Assembly: GCA_911728455.2 (NCBI GenBank)
Contig: OU452227.1
Span: forward strand, 24,739,414-24,803,413
Origin: Marthasterias glacialis
Taxonomy: Eukaryota > Echinodermata > Asteroidea > Forcipulatida > Asteriidae
DNA length: 64,000 bases
Reading direction: 5' to 3'
Part shown: positions 47,501-55,400 of the stretch, piece after piece
Layout of the letters: each line of letters opens with the position of its first letter
How positions within the stretch are numbered: the stretch's first letter is position 1
The notes under the pieces: generated by a model
Told to the model about the DNA's origin: nothing
Seen by the model: only the letters and a program-made list of their open reading frames with translations
The model's database searches: none
Made by a program: the position numbers and the translations under genes

Positions 47501-47990
47501 TTTAAAGTTTACAAAAGGCTCCACGTCTGGGATTCCTTTATTTTAATCACTTAACTCCCCCTTAGTTACTTCAAGCGGGGTAAGAGGCAGTTTGGTTGTC
47601 TCGCAACAGATTCATTTACCCATCCCTGTTCTTAGCTGTGCTGTAAAGAGATGCATTTGTATCTTGCCATGTATTGTTTCTGCGCATTAGAGCAGGTTTC
47701 CATTCTTTCTGTAGCCCAAACCTCAAGTGGCCTATGGGCCTTGTGACTTGCATAACAAATATTTCGCCTAATTGTTCATCAATGCCTAATCGTTTAGTTT
47801 TAATTGTATCAATACTTGTCTGTTCACTCTTTCTATTGTTATGATTGTTTGAATTTTGGCCGAATAAATAATAATAATAATAATAATAATAAAAACCGCA
47901 TTTTAGTGTAGAGTAAGAAGGAACGATATATCCTTTAAAATTTTGTTTCATTTCTCACAGAATTTGAAGGAGACTACAACAGAGACGTAA
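20543..47990 (+). CDS. SNX14: Sorting nexin-14 (TM-PXA-RGS-PX-Nexin-C protein)
   Basis: Orthologue of vertebrate SNX14, an ER-anchored RGS-PX protein that localises to ER-lipid droplet contacts and influences lipid and lysosomal homeostasis. Thirty-one coding exons with GT/AG introns join in one frame (2850 nt including stop, about 949 aa; human protein about 946 aa). Domain order: two hydrophobic helices, a CPVC-D-C-RHK cysteine/histidine motif, PXA, RGS, a linker, PX with RRYHEF, and Nexin-C. Exon coordinates are given under the four segment entries that follow. ATG at 20543 is followed by MAVRQLIYEEIANLRDQLRE. It is divergent from MRPL12 and convergent with PM20D2. Three oddities: a probable in-frame optional Pro-rich exon (34396-34482), a tandemly repeated donor after exon 28, and a stop codon lying inside a consensus donor. 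Identity is secure. The least certain pieces are the Pro-rich exon and the last exon. Confidence 0.95.
22122..22432. mobile_element. MITE with TAGACCATGTAAC terminal inverted repeats, copy 1
   Basis: The left end TATAGACCACATAACCTTTG and right end GTTACAGTTTACATGGTCTA are inverted repeats flanked by TA, about 310 bp. The internal words AAAAAGTGACCTTGTACATT and CAGGCAAGATACTGC are shared with 33787-34126, 8395-8535, 49544-49650 and 50696-50755. It lies in SNX14 intron 2, right after exon 2, and its shadow frames explain the minus-strand ORF there. Confidence 0.75.
22676..22815 (-). repeat. SINE-like tRNA head, inverse orientation
   Basis: Same family as 8878-9062: CACTGTGTACTGAAACTCAG, then GAATCCATGACCCTTGCATT and CTAGAACAG on the plus strand. 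It is degraded and lies in SNX14 intron 2. Confidence 0.5.
23955..24445 (+). repeat. Tandem array, about 115-bp unit, four copies
   Basis: Units begin CAACCCTCCTACTGTCTGAC and contain CATTCAATATCATCCAC, TGCCAGCCTGCAATATGAT and ATCATGTGGTGAATCAACTA. Spacing between unit starts is about 113 bp. It lies in SNX14 intron 4. The same unit forms an array at 60795-61245 in PM20D2, with single or partial units at 33345-33500 and 57155-57420. Confidence 0.85.
24830..25300 (+). repeat. tRNA-derived SINE interrupted by a MITE at 24886-25041
   Basis: The head ATGGCCGAATGGTCTAATGC plus CACCAGACTCGAATTCAAGC is separated from the body (CGTCCTTGAGGAAGACACTT, TTCACCCAGAAGTAAATGGG, CCCAGGGAGCTGAGATCATT) by a nested element. 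Same family as 31170-31440. It lies in SNX14 intron 5. Confidence 0.7.
24886..25041. mobile_element. Small MITE nested in the SINE
   Basis: Starts AATTTCATAGAGCTGCATGA and ends GCTCTATGAAATT, with inverted GAGCAC/GTGCTT words just inside. About 156 bp, no coding capacity. It splits the tRNA-like head from the SINE body, so it is the younger insertion. Confidence 0.75.
26200..26820 (+). repeat. Tandem array of a 103-bp unit with a nested MITE
   Basis: Units start CCCATGAGTGATTTACTTGG and contain CCAACACCCAAACTGTTAGA then CTCTGATTATGGTGGTATGC. Two intact starts, at 26318 and 26421, are 103 bp apart, with degenerate units on both sides. At 26526 the array is broken by a CAGGCCTGAT-family MITE and resumes at 26708. 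A lone related unit is near 715-770 in PRKDC. It lies in SNX14 intron 6. Confidence 0.85.
26526..26707. mobile_element. CAGGCCTGAT-family MITE, copy 2, inserted in the tandem array
   Basis: Begins GCAGGCATGATTGCTTAGTT, includes GGAGGCAATTGCCTCCATTG, ends GAAGTATTATTCCTG. The array word CCATG is present on both sides, suggesting a short target-site duplication. Relatives are at 8181-8347, 34733-34913 and 42328-42505. Confidence 0.7.
27330..27565 (-). repeat. tRNA-headed SINE, minus strand
   Basis: On the minus strand the head has GGTTCGATTCCCGGCTACAG (B-box). The body includes CTCCCTCTGCTGGCTGTGCT and GCATGTGGCGCAAACAAGTT. I saw no second copy in this window. It lies in SNX14 intron 7. Confidence 0.55.
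27985..28225 (+). pseudogene. LINE reverse-transcriptase fragment
   Basis: A plus-strand frame with DCHLSMKEQVATFCKNCHYL, LHRIRIRRYLMQSTFHTIV and KALVISKLHHYDT resembles the C-terminal part of non-LTR RT ORFs (usual form: a helix of RIRRYL followed by ALVxSKLDYCN). It is truncated on both sides and lies in SNX14 intron 8. It differs in region and orientation from the remnant at 7265-8010. Confidence 0.65.
29550..29860 (-). repeat. tRNA-headed SINE, minus strand
   Basis: Contains TGTGTCTTGCTCAAGCACAC and GTCATGACCGGGATTCAAAC (inverse B-box) and the tail word inverse to TAGCCCACAC. It starts 28 bp after SNX14 exon 11, and its shadow frames run into the exon. Confidence 0.6.
30162..30425 (+). 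repeat. Tandem 85-bp repeat, three copies, beginning just after the SNX14 exon 12 donor
   Basis: Unit starts at 30162, 30248 and 30333, each TATTTCACTGCCTTCCATTY followed by CCCCTCCC and AAATACAGGAGTCTGGATTG. The units are nearly identical, so the expansion is recent. The first begins about 13 bp after the donor. Confidence 0.9.
31170..31440 (+). repeat. tRNA-derived SINE body
   Basis: GTGGGTTCGAATCCTTGTCA (B-box), TTTTGGAGCAAGACACTTAA, TTCACCCAGGAGTGAATGGG, CCCCAGGGAGCTGAGATGGT. Same family as 24830-25300. It lies in SNX14 intron 13. Confidence 0.7.
31564..31613 (+). other. G-rich tract with G-quadruplex potential
   Basis: Successive runs of 4-6 G separated by short loops (GGGGGGTGGGGGG, then GGGGG, GGGGGG, GGGGG, GGGG) on the SNX14 sense strand, with an internal CTAGATGGGGGTTG duplication. 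It lies in intron 13. Folding is inferred from the pattern only. Confidence 0.7.
32240..32440. repeat. Dispersed repeat carrying TAGAGGGCGCAC, copy 2
   Basis: Partner of 16005-16200: GCTTTGCAAACCACTAATGA, CCTTTTCCCAGGATGCTCTG, TTTAGAGGGCGCACTTTATT, AGTATTGAG. It lies in SNX14 intron 14. Confidence 0.6.
33787..34126. mobile_element. MITE with TAGACCATGTAAC terminal inverted repeats, copy 2
   Basis: The left end TATAGACCATGTAACCTTTG and right end GTTACGGGTTACATGGTGTA are flanked by TA. The interior matches 22122-22432 along most of its length. It lies in SNX14 intron 14, between exon 14 and the Pro-rich exon. Confidence 0.75.
34396..34482 (+). other. SNX14: SNX14 probable optional proline-rich exon 15 (87 bp)
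   Basis: Bounded by AG at 34394-34395 and GTATG at 34483. It has the same entering and leaving phase (2) as the flanking exons and is a multiple of three, so it can be included or skipped without frame change. It encodes PDSEIPPTPPVIPSPQPTPP followed by PQRAANSI. Composition is unlike the neighbouring intron, and the frame is open only in the correct phase. Pro-rich linkers between RGS and PX domains often bind SH3/WW modules. The acceptor (TTAATGCTTACACTGTGGAG) is weak, so inclusion may be regulated. Confidence 0.6.
34733..34913. mobile_element. CAGGCCTGAT-family MITE, copy 3
   Basis: Begins CCAGGCCTGATACTTCACAG, includes AGAGGCAATTGCCTCTGTTG, and ends AAGCAATCAGGCCTGA. The two ends are inverted repeats of CAGGCCTGAT. 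It is opposite in orientation to the copies at 26526 and 42328. Confidence 0.75.
35383..35520. repeat. Foldback MITE of the TTACCAGGTAAA family, copy 3
   Basis: GACAGCAGACTTATCAGGTA at the left against TCACCTGGTAAGTCTGCTGC at the right, then CTCAAAAGTCTCC. About 138 bp. It lies in the SNX14 intron after the Pro-rich exon. Confidence 0.7.
36113..38383 (+). other. SNX14: SNX14 segment 3: linker and PX domain (exons 16-20)
   Basis: Exons: 36113-36198, 36707-36771, 37252-37454, 37875-37924, 38277-38383. The linker has a basic motif RLGSKIKGVFRSST shared with vertebrate SNX14 and then an acidic/Ser-rich part (SSLDITESESSQ, LISDDEEPSG). The PX domain runs from LSAWRVSISKVEARLDG through YFVYIIEVQRID and RRYHEFHVLETKLREFHG to LEFMEKRKDSCEKFLQ and continues into exon 21. 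The RRYHEF motif corresponds to the canonical phosphoinositide-contact segment of PX domains. SNX14 PX is known to be atypical in PI3P binding, so specificity cannot be read off. Confidence 0.93.
36775..37025 (+). repeat. SINE body of the CTTGAGCAAGACACTT family
   Basis: GTCCTTGAGCAAGACACTTA, TTCTCATCACCCAGGAGTAT, GAGATTGTTGATGTGAATGA, TTAGCAACCTGTGC, GGGGTAATAATAGTG. It has no tRNA head (5'-truncated) and starts 4 bp after SNX14 exon 17. It is closest to the copy at 61262-61590. Confidence 0.75.
38914..39005 (-). repeat. Interstitial telomeric repeat (TTAGGG on the minus strand)
   Basis: About a dozen CCCTAA-type hexamers, several of them exact and consecutive at 38939-38978, with variants CTCTAA, AAGCTTAAA and AACAACTACCCT. 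It lies in SNX14 intron 20. The metazoan telomere unit is TTAGGG. Confidence 0.9.
39720..39922. mobile_element. MITE with CCACSGCAGCTATG/CATAGCTGCSGTGG arms, copy 1
   Basis: The left arm CTCTAATCCAAACAGCGCTT with TTTTATACCACCGCAGCTAT is inverted in GGCAGCCATAGCTGCCGTGG plus TGTAAACGTCCATGAACGAG and GGATTAGTCTATAGAG. About 200 bp. The second copy is at 55160-55366. It lies in SNX14 intron 21. Confidence 0.75.
40005..40285 (-). repeat. SINE (TGCAATCTGCAGCCAACCAT family), copy 1
   Basis: On the plus strand: ATTTATATAGTACCTTGTAA, GGTGCAATCTGCAGCCAAT, CAAACCCTTCCTCTTACTGA, AAGTGTCTTGCTCAAATGCC, ATGACCGGGATCCGAACCCA (inverse B-box). Copies at 44590-44905, 52195-52378 (partial) and 58262-58430 (head side only). 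All are minus-oriented. Confidence 0.75.
40975..41130 (+). repeat. SINE with TCTGCTCTAGAATGC tRNA-like head, plus strand
   Basis: CTCGGTGGTTTAAGACATCT, GCTCTAGAATGCAGGGGTTG, TAGGTTTGAATCCCACTCAA (B-box). Same family as 8878-9062 and 53950-54125. It lies in SNX14 intron 23. Confidence 0.65.
42328..42505. mobile_element. CAGGCCTGAT-family MITE, copy 4
   Basis: Begins GCAGGCCTGTATGCTTCGTT, core GGAGGCAATTGCCTCCGTTG, ends GAAGTATCAGGCCTG. The ends are inverted repeats. It ends 56 bp before SNX14 exon 25. Confidence 0.75.
44090..44400. repeat. GACGTCA/CCATTTTGGGAG repeat family, intron 26 copy
   Basis: CCCACAATGGCAGACCATGA then GCAGACAGTAGCCA, the GATGTCATCCCCCCATGA and CACTTTGGGAGTC words, and a second inverted-in-place GGCAGACCATGGGCAGACTG. 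It ends about 35 bp before SNX14 exon 27. Confidence 0.6.
44590..44905 (-). repeat. SINE (TGCAATCTGCAGCCAACCAT family), copy 2
   Basis: CTGCACAATCTGCAGCCAAC, GGGCAAACCCCTTCTCTTGA, TTAAGTGTCTTGCTTAAAGG, AACCGAACCCACACTCTGAC, GCACTAGACCACTAAGCCAC (inverse A-box side). This is the most complete copy of the family. Confidence 0.75.
45418..45680 (+). repeat. SINE, copy 3 of the 10373/17376 family, plus strand
   Basis: CACCTCTGTAGATCCTGGTG, GGGTTTTCAGTCCCTATAAG, GGGTTTTCCTCCCACATCTA, AATCTTCAGGCCTACGGATC, GGTTTTGAGGATTC. It lies in the SNX14 intron before exon 28, in the gene's sense orientation. Confidence 0.7.
45795..45930. repeat. Foldback MITE of the TTACCAGGTAAA family, copy 4
   Basis: ATTTTGGAGGATGATAGGTG then GCAGCAGACTTACTAGGTAA at left. 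The right arm GGAAATTTACGTAGTGTCCT then CCAAAGTCTCCC is more degraded than in the other copies. Confidence 0.6.
46485..46760 (+). repeat. SNX14: Tandem-repeated 5' splice site of SNX14 exon 28
   Basis: A minisatellite of about 39-bp units, each with AARCTMAATAAGCAG followed by GTGAGTTTACCTGC and a C-rich tail. The authentic exon end CAATAAACAG|GTGAGT is unit 1. GT donors start at 46514, 46553, 46592, 46630, 46669 and 46701. A seventh copy at 46740 has AT instead of GT. Spacings are 39, 39, 38, 39, 32 and 39 bp. Using donor 2 or 3 would add 13 or 26 codons (VSLPCPFLRLNMQ, then VSLPAPLPKLIEQ) in frame. Unit 4 runs into a stop. Downstream units are therefore either extra donors or decoys. Confidence 0.9.
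47868..47892 (+). repeat. (TAA)n microsatellite
   Basis: About eight AAT/TAA triplets preceding SNX14 exon 31 by roughly 70 bp. Confidence 0.95.
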
Positions 47991-50900
47991 GTTTATATTC
48001 TGATGATGGAATCACATTCATTTTTCTACAACCATCGAATCAAATAAATGGCAGGTGATGTTACCTACAGGCAATTACCTTTGTTTCTTTTTGTTGAGTG
48101 CCATAGAAAAAAAAGAACACTGTACAAAATGGTATGTGCCAGGAAGCTTCCTTTGCAAGTATTAGTGTTAAAAAGACTGTTGTATTGAACATATAAAAGT
48201 TATTTTGTTCCAGGGATGTGCAAACCATCTTTCATGTGATTTGACCTTGACCAGAAACATGTTTGAGCTTTTGTCGATGGTTAAGAATTTTTCCAACTTC
48301 GGCTGTGCCACAAGCCTGAATAAACCATAAACCAAGTTGTTGGCTTGGTTAGGCTTAGTTTCAACTACAAGATGGTGGATTTTACTAACAAAAAAATTTC
48401 TACCGAATTAATATGAAGCTTTTACAATCCAATTATGTTATTTAAATTGTAAAGACTAAGTTCCATTATATGAAAATAAAAATAAGGTTATGTTTTTTGA
48501 GAACATTAAGTTTCAAGAGATGTACTTACATCACTTAATATTTTTCCTTTTCGGGTAGCTCTCAGAAATTGTTTCAGTTAGTGAATTTTACGTCAGAAAC
48601 TTGTTTCCTGTCATAGTCACCAAAAAAACATCCAAAGTTGTTAGCTTGAAAGTGTTGAATACAAATTTGACACTATTTAATTATTTATTTTTTCAAAAAT
48701 AGCTTTATTTGCTTCAAACTAAAGATTGACAATTTGTGTCCTACATTATTGTTGTACCTTTACCACTGCTTAATTAAAACAATATTGTATAATAGATTTC
48801 AGTTAACACCCTTCAACAATTAATAGTTAAAAGTATTTAAAGAAATAAAACTTCATAATAGAGCATCTACTCAATAAGCGAGGGGGATTGTGTTATCATG
48901 ATAGCCAAGAAACCACAAAGTTTGTTGCGTGGTGACAGTCATGGGACTATGAACAATAGACCCCACTGCTGAGGACATACAATGGACATGCATGTACATG
49001 TATGCGCCATGCACAACTTTCAGCTAGCGAGAGGTCTACCTTTGACCTCAGTGAGGGCACTATTTGAGCTTATGCATACAGTTTTGCCATTCATTTGTGT
49101 CTTGACTTGTCACCTTCTCCCTAAAGTAAAATAACAAAATTAGTGCAAAAAAATGAATGTGGACATCTTCTTTAGAATGTAGGTCATGGGTTCATATCTG
49201 TACACAACCTTTGGTATATTTAATTTCTGGAGTATATGAAATCACAAAGTATATACAGTTGTTATAAGTCATATTAGAAATGGGTAAAGAAGCAGAGTGC
49301 TCAAAATAGTTAATGTATGTAACTGAATAATAAACTGATATACACAGTATCAGTATTTCTCCCCGACACTGACGTGTGATAAAGTGCTCTTGACCTCTTC
49401 CACCAAAGTCACACACGGCTACTGTTTGGCATGCTCTCCATTTACAAGCGTGTAAACGCTGTTTCGCCTATAATGCACTACACTGTTATATTACACGACA
49501 TTGACTCCCAAAATGATTCAACCAAGATTATTGTGATGATGTCAATAGACCATGTCACTTTGTTTACAAAAAAGAGTGACCATGTGCAATCCAGAGCACT
49601 TTCTGGCAGGCAAGATACTACACTGGTCATGAGAGAATTATACATTGGGAATTGGAGTATACAATTAAAAATCAAGCATTGCATAAATAGCAGCTTCTTG
49701 AGTTTAGAAATAGTGTATGTCCCTTTCTTTATATTGTGTTAAAAATACCCGTTGTCACTAATGGTTTGGTCCATGGTTCAGTTTCTTCCCCTGCAGGGGA
49801 TGTGGACTAGTCCAAGTTAGTGACTTGTGGGGATTGACATTTATTTTATTTTCAAGTTGGGTTCCTTTGTCGTATTCCAGTTGTACATTGATTCAACAGC
49901 TGTACATTCTTTTGGTGAACCCACTGAGCCCAACTTCTTTTGTTCAGTTACATCATTCACATGCAGCATGGCCCAGTCGGGAATAAATTCTATCCAGTCA
50001 ATAACATTCCTTAAGTTCCTGGTTTTACAGCTCTGGCCAGGTAATGCTAGGCTAGGGTGAGTTGTCTTTTTGGGTGCGGCCAGGCAACATCATGTGTGTA
50101 GAGGACTGAAAGCTCTTCACATTGGGTAGATGAGAGTAATTTGTATAGATGCACTGCATGCTGGCACTAAACCAGAGTAAGTTTCTATTAATGCTTTAGA
50201 GAGTCTTTCTCAAGTTCTAAGAATACCCATTTATTTTGCCTAAATTGTATTTCAGTACCAGCCATGGATTGCAAATAGGTTTGGCTTAGTTTATTTTATA
50301 TACATTACAGATTCATCTTCCAATATTAATGCTTTTGTTCAGAAGGGCTTAGGTTTCCACCTGTAATTTAGGTACTTTTGTAGGTTGTTGTGAATGTTGT
50401 GTTTAATTGACATATTGGCTAGAAATTAAAGCCAACAAGATTTTGGTTCATTTAATTTTGATTAAATTTTCTGACCTCCACTTTTTTAAGTTAGCATGTA
50501 CAATAAACCTCTTTGATGAATGTTGGACTTTTTTCTCTTAAAAATACTCTTATGCAAATGCAAATTAGTGACCTTTCTAACAACAAATAAGGTAACAATT
50601 CTGATGGTGTATGAGTGGAGGTCGAACACGGCAAGTAGTTGCCCACCTACAATATAAAAAGTTAAATCTCCATAAAATGTCCAATGTTTTCTTCCATTGA
50701 GCTGTGTACACATCATGCCTGCAGGAAGTAAACATGATGTCACAAGTACATGGTCTTTACTCACTGCTTTCAGAGGCCTGTGAGAAAACAAAATACTTAA
50801 TTTTTGTCACAAACAATTATAATCTGTCCTCAGAAAAATATGTTGTTGATTTTTGAATAAAGATTATTTATGTAATTCATCCACAAATCATAAACTGGTA

Positions 50901-52481
50901 TTGTAACCTTTAAGCTTGGCTGTGGGACATAAAAGTGCAAAATAATAGTAATAATATTTTATAGCGCCAAATCTGTCAAATGATGCTCAAGGCATTTTAA
51001 TGGCCTCATGTTTCAACCATAGCAGAGTCTTTCTCAAAGGTTCAACTTTCTCAAATTTGTTTCCATTTTATGTATTGTTTTTTTTGTTTAAGAGTTATAT
51101 TCTGAAAGGATTATGTGACCAAAAAAATATACTATGATGCGTAGAAATGTACATTAATGAGAAATTCCTCTATTTAGGTACAAAATAGCAATCATTATAT
51201 TCAATATTTAATGCTTTTAAGTCAGTTGCAAATAGTGATGCATTTGTGAATTGTGAAAAGAAATGTATAAAATAATTTTTATTAATTTACGTTTACATAT
51301 TAAATTTTTTATATTAAAAAATGGCAATTTCGGGAAACATAAGGATGACTTAAGGAGACAATGAAATGATAGGAAGATACATGTTTATCAACTTTACTTC
51401 TCTTTAGTTCTTAACTCGTTTTTTGTTAAAATTTCTTTTGTATTATTGTCTATGTTCTGTCACAGACATTACAATAGCCTGTACTAATAAAACAATGGCG
51501 CTGTAATCTTGGTCTTTTTTCAAGCTAAATTTTTCTAAATTCAATCCGTGTAAACTACTTGATCATGCCGTTGGGTTTCAATCTCTACAACCCATAGTCT
51601 GCAGGCTTAGTTTGTTGGCTTTTGTAACAGAAAATGTTGCACAATGTTGTCTTTAAGTGAGGATGTATGAAGTGGTTAAGTTAATAAATGTGCAGTTCCT
51701 GTTTGGTAACTATAGATGTCAAAACACAGTCATTTACTTCATCTGTGTTTTCATTATTACTTAATAGTTTTGGTAGATGTTAATGTTGCAAATTGAATAC
51801 TGTGGCTGCTTGTTTACACACATTTGTCGACCCGCTAAATTAAGGACTTCTCCATGTTCTCCCATGGTTTGAACTTCCTTTTTTTTTTAGCGACTTCCCT
51901 ATTGGTTTTGTGCTCAAAATCAAACCGAGGATGGCCTCAGTCTTTCATACTACCAGGATACCTATGGCTAAAGTCTTCAGTGCCCACGGGTAGACATGCT
52001 CAGGTTCAGAGATACTCAGCAATGTAATGGTCAATTCTATATACATTTCTATAATATTCTTAAAGCTCGTGAGGCACATCATTTTTAATATGGAAAATGT
52101 GTGGTGTAGGTTACAATAATACCATGAATACAATAGAAAAATGGCTTAATTCCATTCACTTGCATGTTGTACAGAGCTACATGTATTTTGAATTATGAGA
52201 TGCATAGCACCTTGTCAGTGTTTACAAGGTGATCTGGTGCAATCTGCAGCCAACCATGCCACAAACATTGGGGCAAACCCCTTCTTTGAATGATAATTGT
52301 ACTGGGTTCTTTAATATGCATTGCACAACACATGGGACCTAAGGCTTTAGGTCCCATCCGAAGAACGAAGCAATAAGGTGCCAGGACCTGGATCAGGAAG
52401 ACGTAATTATTACTCTTTCTTCAAACACGAGACATCTGTCATTGATGACTCCTACCTAAGGAACACAGTCAAGTTCCAAGA
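47991..52481. other. Tail-to-tail intergenic region between SNX14 and PM20D2
   Basis: Presumably contains both 3' UTRs. AATAAA occurs on the plus strand at about 48844 and elsewhere, but no site can be chosen. The rest is A/T-rich with MITE fragments (49544-49650, 50696-50755) and a SINE at 52195-52378 beside the PM20D2 stop. No ORF has a recognisable domain. Confidence 0.5.
52195..52378 (-). repeat. SINE fragment in the presumed PM20D2 3' UTR
   Basis: GCACCTTGTCAGTGTTTACA, GGTGCAATCTGCAGCCAACC, GGGGCAAACCCCTTCTTTGA, CATCCGAAGAACGAAGC. Same family as 40005-40285. It is in the gene's sense orientation, within about 100 bp of the stop codon. Confidence 0.65.
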
Positions 52482-55400
52482 TTACTCTGGGACAGTCAAC
52501 TTGCTGATGGAATCTTTGAATTCCTCCTGGATTTTCTTGAGTTTGTCTTGGCCATCAGGTTGGAGAAGCTCAATAGCAGTCAGTGCCAGAGCCTTGGCTT
52601 GGATCAGCGTCGGGGCCTGAGCCTCTGGGGCACCTTCATGGAGGAAAATACCGGTCAAGAAAAGTTATTATAAAAAACTTTAAAGTTTAAGAAAGTTGTG
52701 GAAAAATGTGTACAACCTTTGCACATGTCAAAGTTTGGGAACTGTTCATGCATAGTTAGCAACGCAAACCACAGCCAAGTAGCCATCATGTCAGGGGTAA
52801 ATGAGCAGCATTTGTTAATTACTAAATAAGCAGTGAATTTCAACAGTTTCATGATCACCATCCCCTGCACCATAATAAAGTAGTTTTCACAAGTGAACAT
52901 TCAAATCGGATTCCCCAGATTAAAGACAGCGTTGCTGCATCTCATGGTTTAGTACGAGCAACCTCAAGATGAGCAAAACCTGGTACCATTGTGCCATACA
53001 AATTCATTCAGAATTGTGTATGGGTGTTCGCCGTCTCTTACCTATGTAAAAGCTTTCCCTGAACCATGTGACGTAGCAACCGTTTCTAGTCCAGGAAGAT
53101 CAAATTTAAGTGGTCATTTGTGACTAAGCAAGTCATTGTACCAGACAGTATTCAAATCTAACTTGCAAACGGCTTATTAGAATAAAAGGGGATGCTCAAT
53201 GTACCTGCAAAGACTGTGAAAGATCTGGTATGAATAGACCCATCCCCTTGTCCAACAGCAAATTTAGGTTGAATACTTGGAACAACATAGGAGACATTTC
53301 CCATATCAGTTGATCCCCCTCTTCTTAATGTTTCATCTGTGTTAATCTTGACACTAAGAGAGCGTGCCCAGTCTTCATACATGGATGCAAGACCATCATT
53401 GGACACTAGGTTGGCATATGCGAGGGTCGTTTCATACTCCACCTAATACAAGGGAATACATGGTATTAGGATAAACTTTTTTTTTTTTTTAATTTCTCCC
53501 ATAAATACAATTTCGATTCAAATATGAAATCTTAGGAGACAAACCAGGATTTTGAGGGTTTTTAAATTTTTGTTTTATTCTATTTTTTCCATCAATACAC
53601 ATTTCTTTACGAAATCGGAGCATCTTTTATGCCGAAAAAACCTGTGGATACAAATCAAGATTTTAATTTGATACTGTATTCCCTTGAAAATGAGCACCCT
53701 TACAGATGAATTAATTTGATTTTCAGGTGAAAACGAAGTACAACTTTCTTCGTGGAGTCTATCATTTGTGTTTTACCCATACACCAATGTGTGTTAAGCT
53801 CTGTATACTCAGTACTTTCTTGAGTATACAGTGCTTAACACACATCCGTGTATGGGTAAAACACAATAATATTCTTTATCCCTGATGCAAATTTAACATT
53901 AATCGTTGCGGTTTCTGCTCCTAAAACATAGGATTCGAATTGCCTCTAGCTACCAGGCAATTTCAATGGTCTAGTCGGTAAGACATCTGCTCTAGAATGG
54001 CAAAGGTCATGGGTTTGAATCCCACGCGTGGAATATAGCTGTGGTTTTGTTTTTCACAGGACTCGGGGAAAGTACCCAGTATACAGTGCTTAAGACACAT
54101 CGGTGTATGGGTAAAACATAAGTAGTATACTTTATCCCCGATGCAAATGTAACATCTGTTAAACTTTTTTGGATTTGTTACTTAGACCCAAACTACCCTA
54201 AGCCGTATAACATTGAGTACTCCATTGCAATACCACAGGGCCATGCATTCCAATCTTATCAGAGTCTAAAACCTAATGTGATGAGACGTGTTGAACAATT
54301 CTTACGGATTCATGAAGATTGACAGGCAAAAAAAAACTTGGGTTGATTTCATTGATTCTTAGTGAAAAATCAGCTGATATATGCAGTTGCAAATGTGTAT
54401 GGTAAGCATTTTTTTAAATTTGCCAAGTGGGATGAAAGGTGTGGGTTGATATGTTTTAAAGAAAATATGGTGGCACTGAATAAAACCAGGGATGCAGTAA
54501 CACATTAAACCAGCTTTTTAACCAAAAATTAAACTCCATTTCTAGAAAGCAAGCATGAACGGGTATAGACACAACAGCAAATAATGCAAAGGTAAAGGTG
54601 CAAAACAAAGATGTGTGAGATGCAATGAAACAAAGTTGATAGTAATAATGTTGCTTATAACCATGGGTAAACGTTCTTTAGGTGTCATTTTGTCATTTCA
54701 AATTATGTGCAAATCAGTGGCCGATCCTGCATTGAAGGAGGCAAAGGGATGTCACAGTTTGTAGAGGGGGCAATTTCAGTTAAAACTGCCTGCTTGTACG
54801 CCACTGCTGAAAATCAATTATCCAGAATTGTGAATTCTGCTCTGCTGTTATGATGGCATCTATACAAAAAATGAACCCATGGTTTAGATCCATCCATAGA
54901 AATACACCTGGAGAATGCCGAAGCCGACTGCACTCTGTGTCACCGTATCAATACCACAATTGACACACAGTTATGGCAACTTTGTATTACACATCATGCC
55001 TGTATGGCAAAATGACGATGTGCATTGAAAACCACATAAAACTGCCGAATCTGAAAGATCAAAAAAAGGTTGCTCATTAGCCCATCCTGTGGGTTGGGCA
55101 TGCATAGATGTGGTTTCCAATGTTTCGTCATCGTTTTACCTCCAAGATGGTGGCATGATGACGTCAATGTATACACTATTTCGAACAGCGCTCGTTTATG
55201 GTGTTTTACACCACCGCAGCTATGCCGTGTGTGACACGACAATAGCGAATTATGCATCAATATGCACCAATCAGCATGGAGGATTCACAGTGCATGTGCA
55301 TTGCCGCGGCCATAGTTTCGGTGGTGTAAACGCCCATGAAGGAGCTGCTTGGATTAATCTATAAGGTCCATAAATCATTCAGCGTTCTCCACATTGTATT

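Larger units (their letters stand above)
39537..47990 (+). other. SNX14: SNX14 segment 4: PX tail and Nexin-C domain (exons 21-31)
   Basis: Exons: 39537-39639, 40420-40460, 40756-40826, 41611-41656, 42561-42690, 43644-43737, 44435-44505, 45970-46065, 46422-46513, 46930-46986, 47961-47990. Features are SEEFVNKFLGDVNLGKFV, a Pro/Lys patch VEAPKPKPG, then the Nexin-C region: YLELHGVFDYILYL, FKKIFKNSLETFLDRSYLAK, LRDVLFFDDEPPRTDAQKQQ, KFCAGLRFIFDGLQYPKLNK and QLAYTLLDIIILEVFPELDS. The last exon gives NLKETTTET and TAA. That TAA lies in GAC|GTAAGT, so an extra short 3' exon cannot be excluded. The exon 28 donor is the first of a tandem series. Confidence 0.9.

Noticed and set aside
48558-48620. 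Extra 3' exon of SNX14 after the GTAAGT at 47988
   Set aside because: Acceptor TTTTCGGGTAG is possible, but the resulting tail (TSQKLFQLVNF) does not resemble the vertebrate C-terminus; left open as a finding, not annotated.
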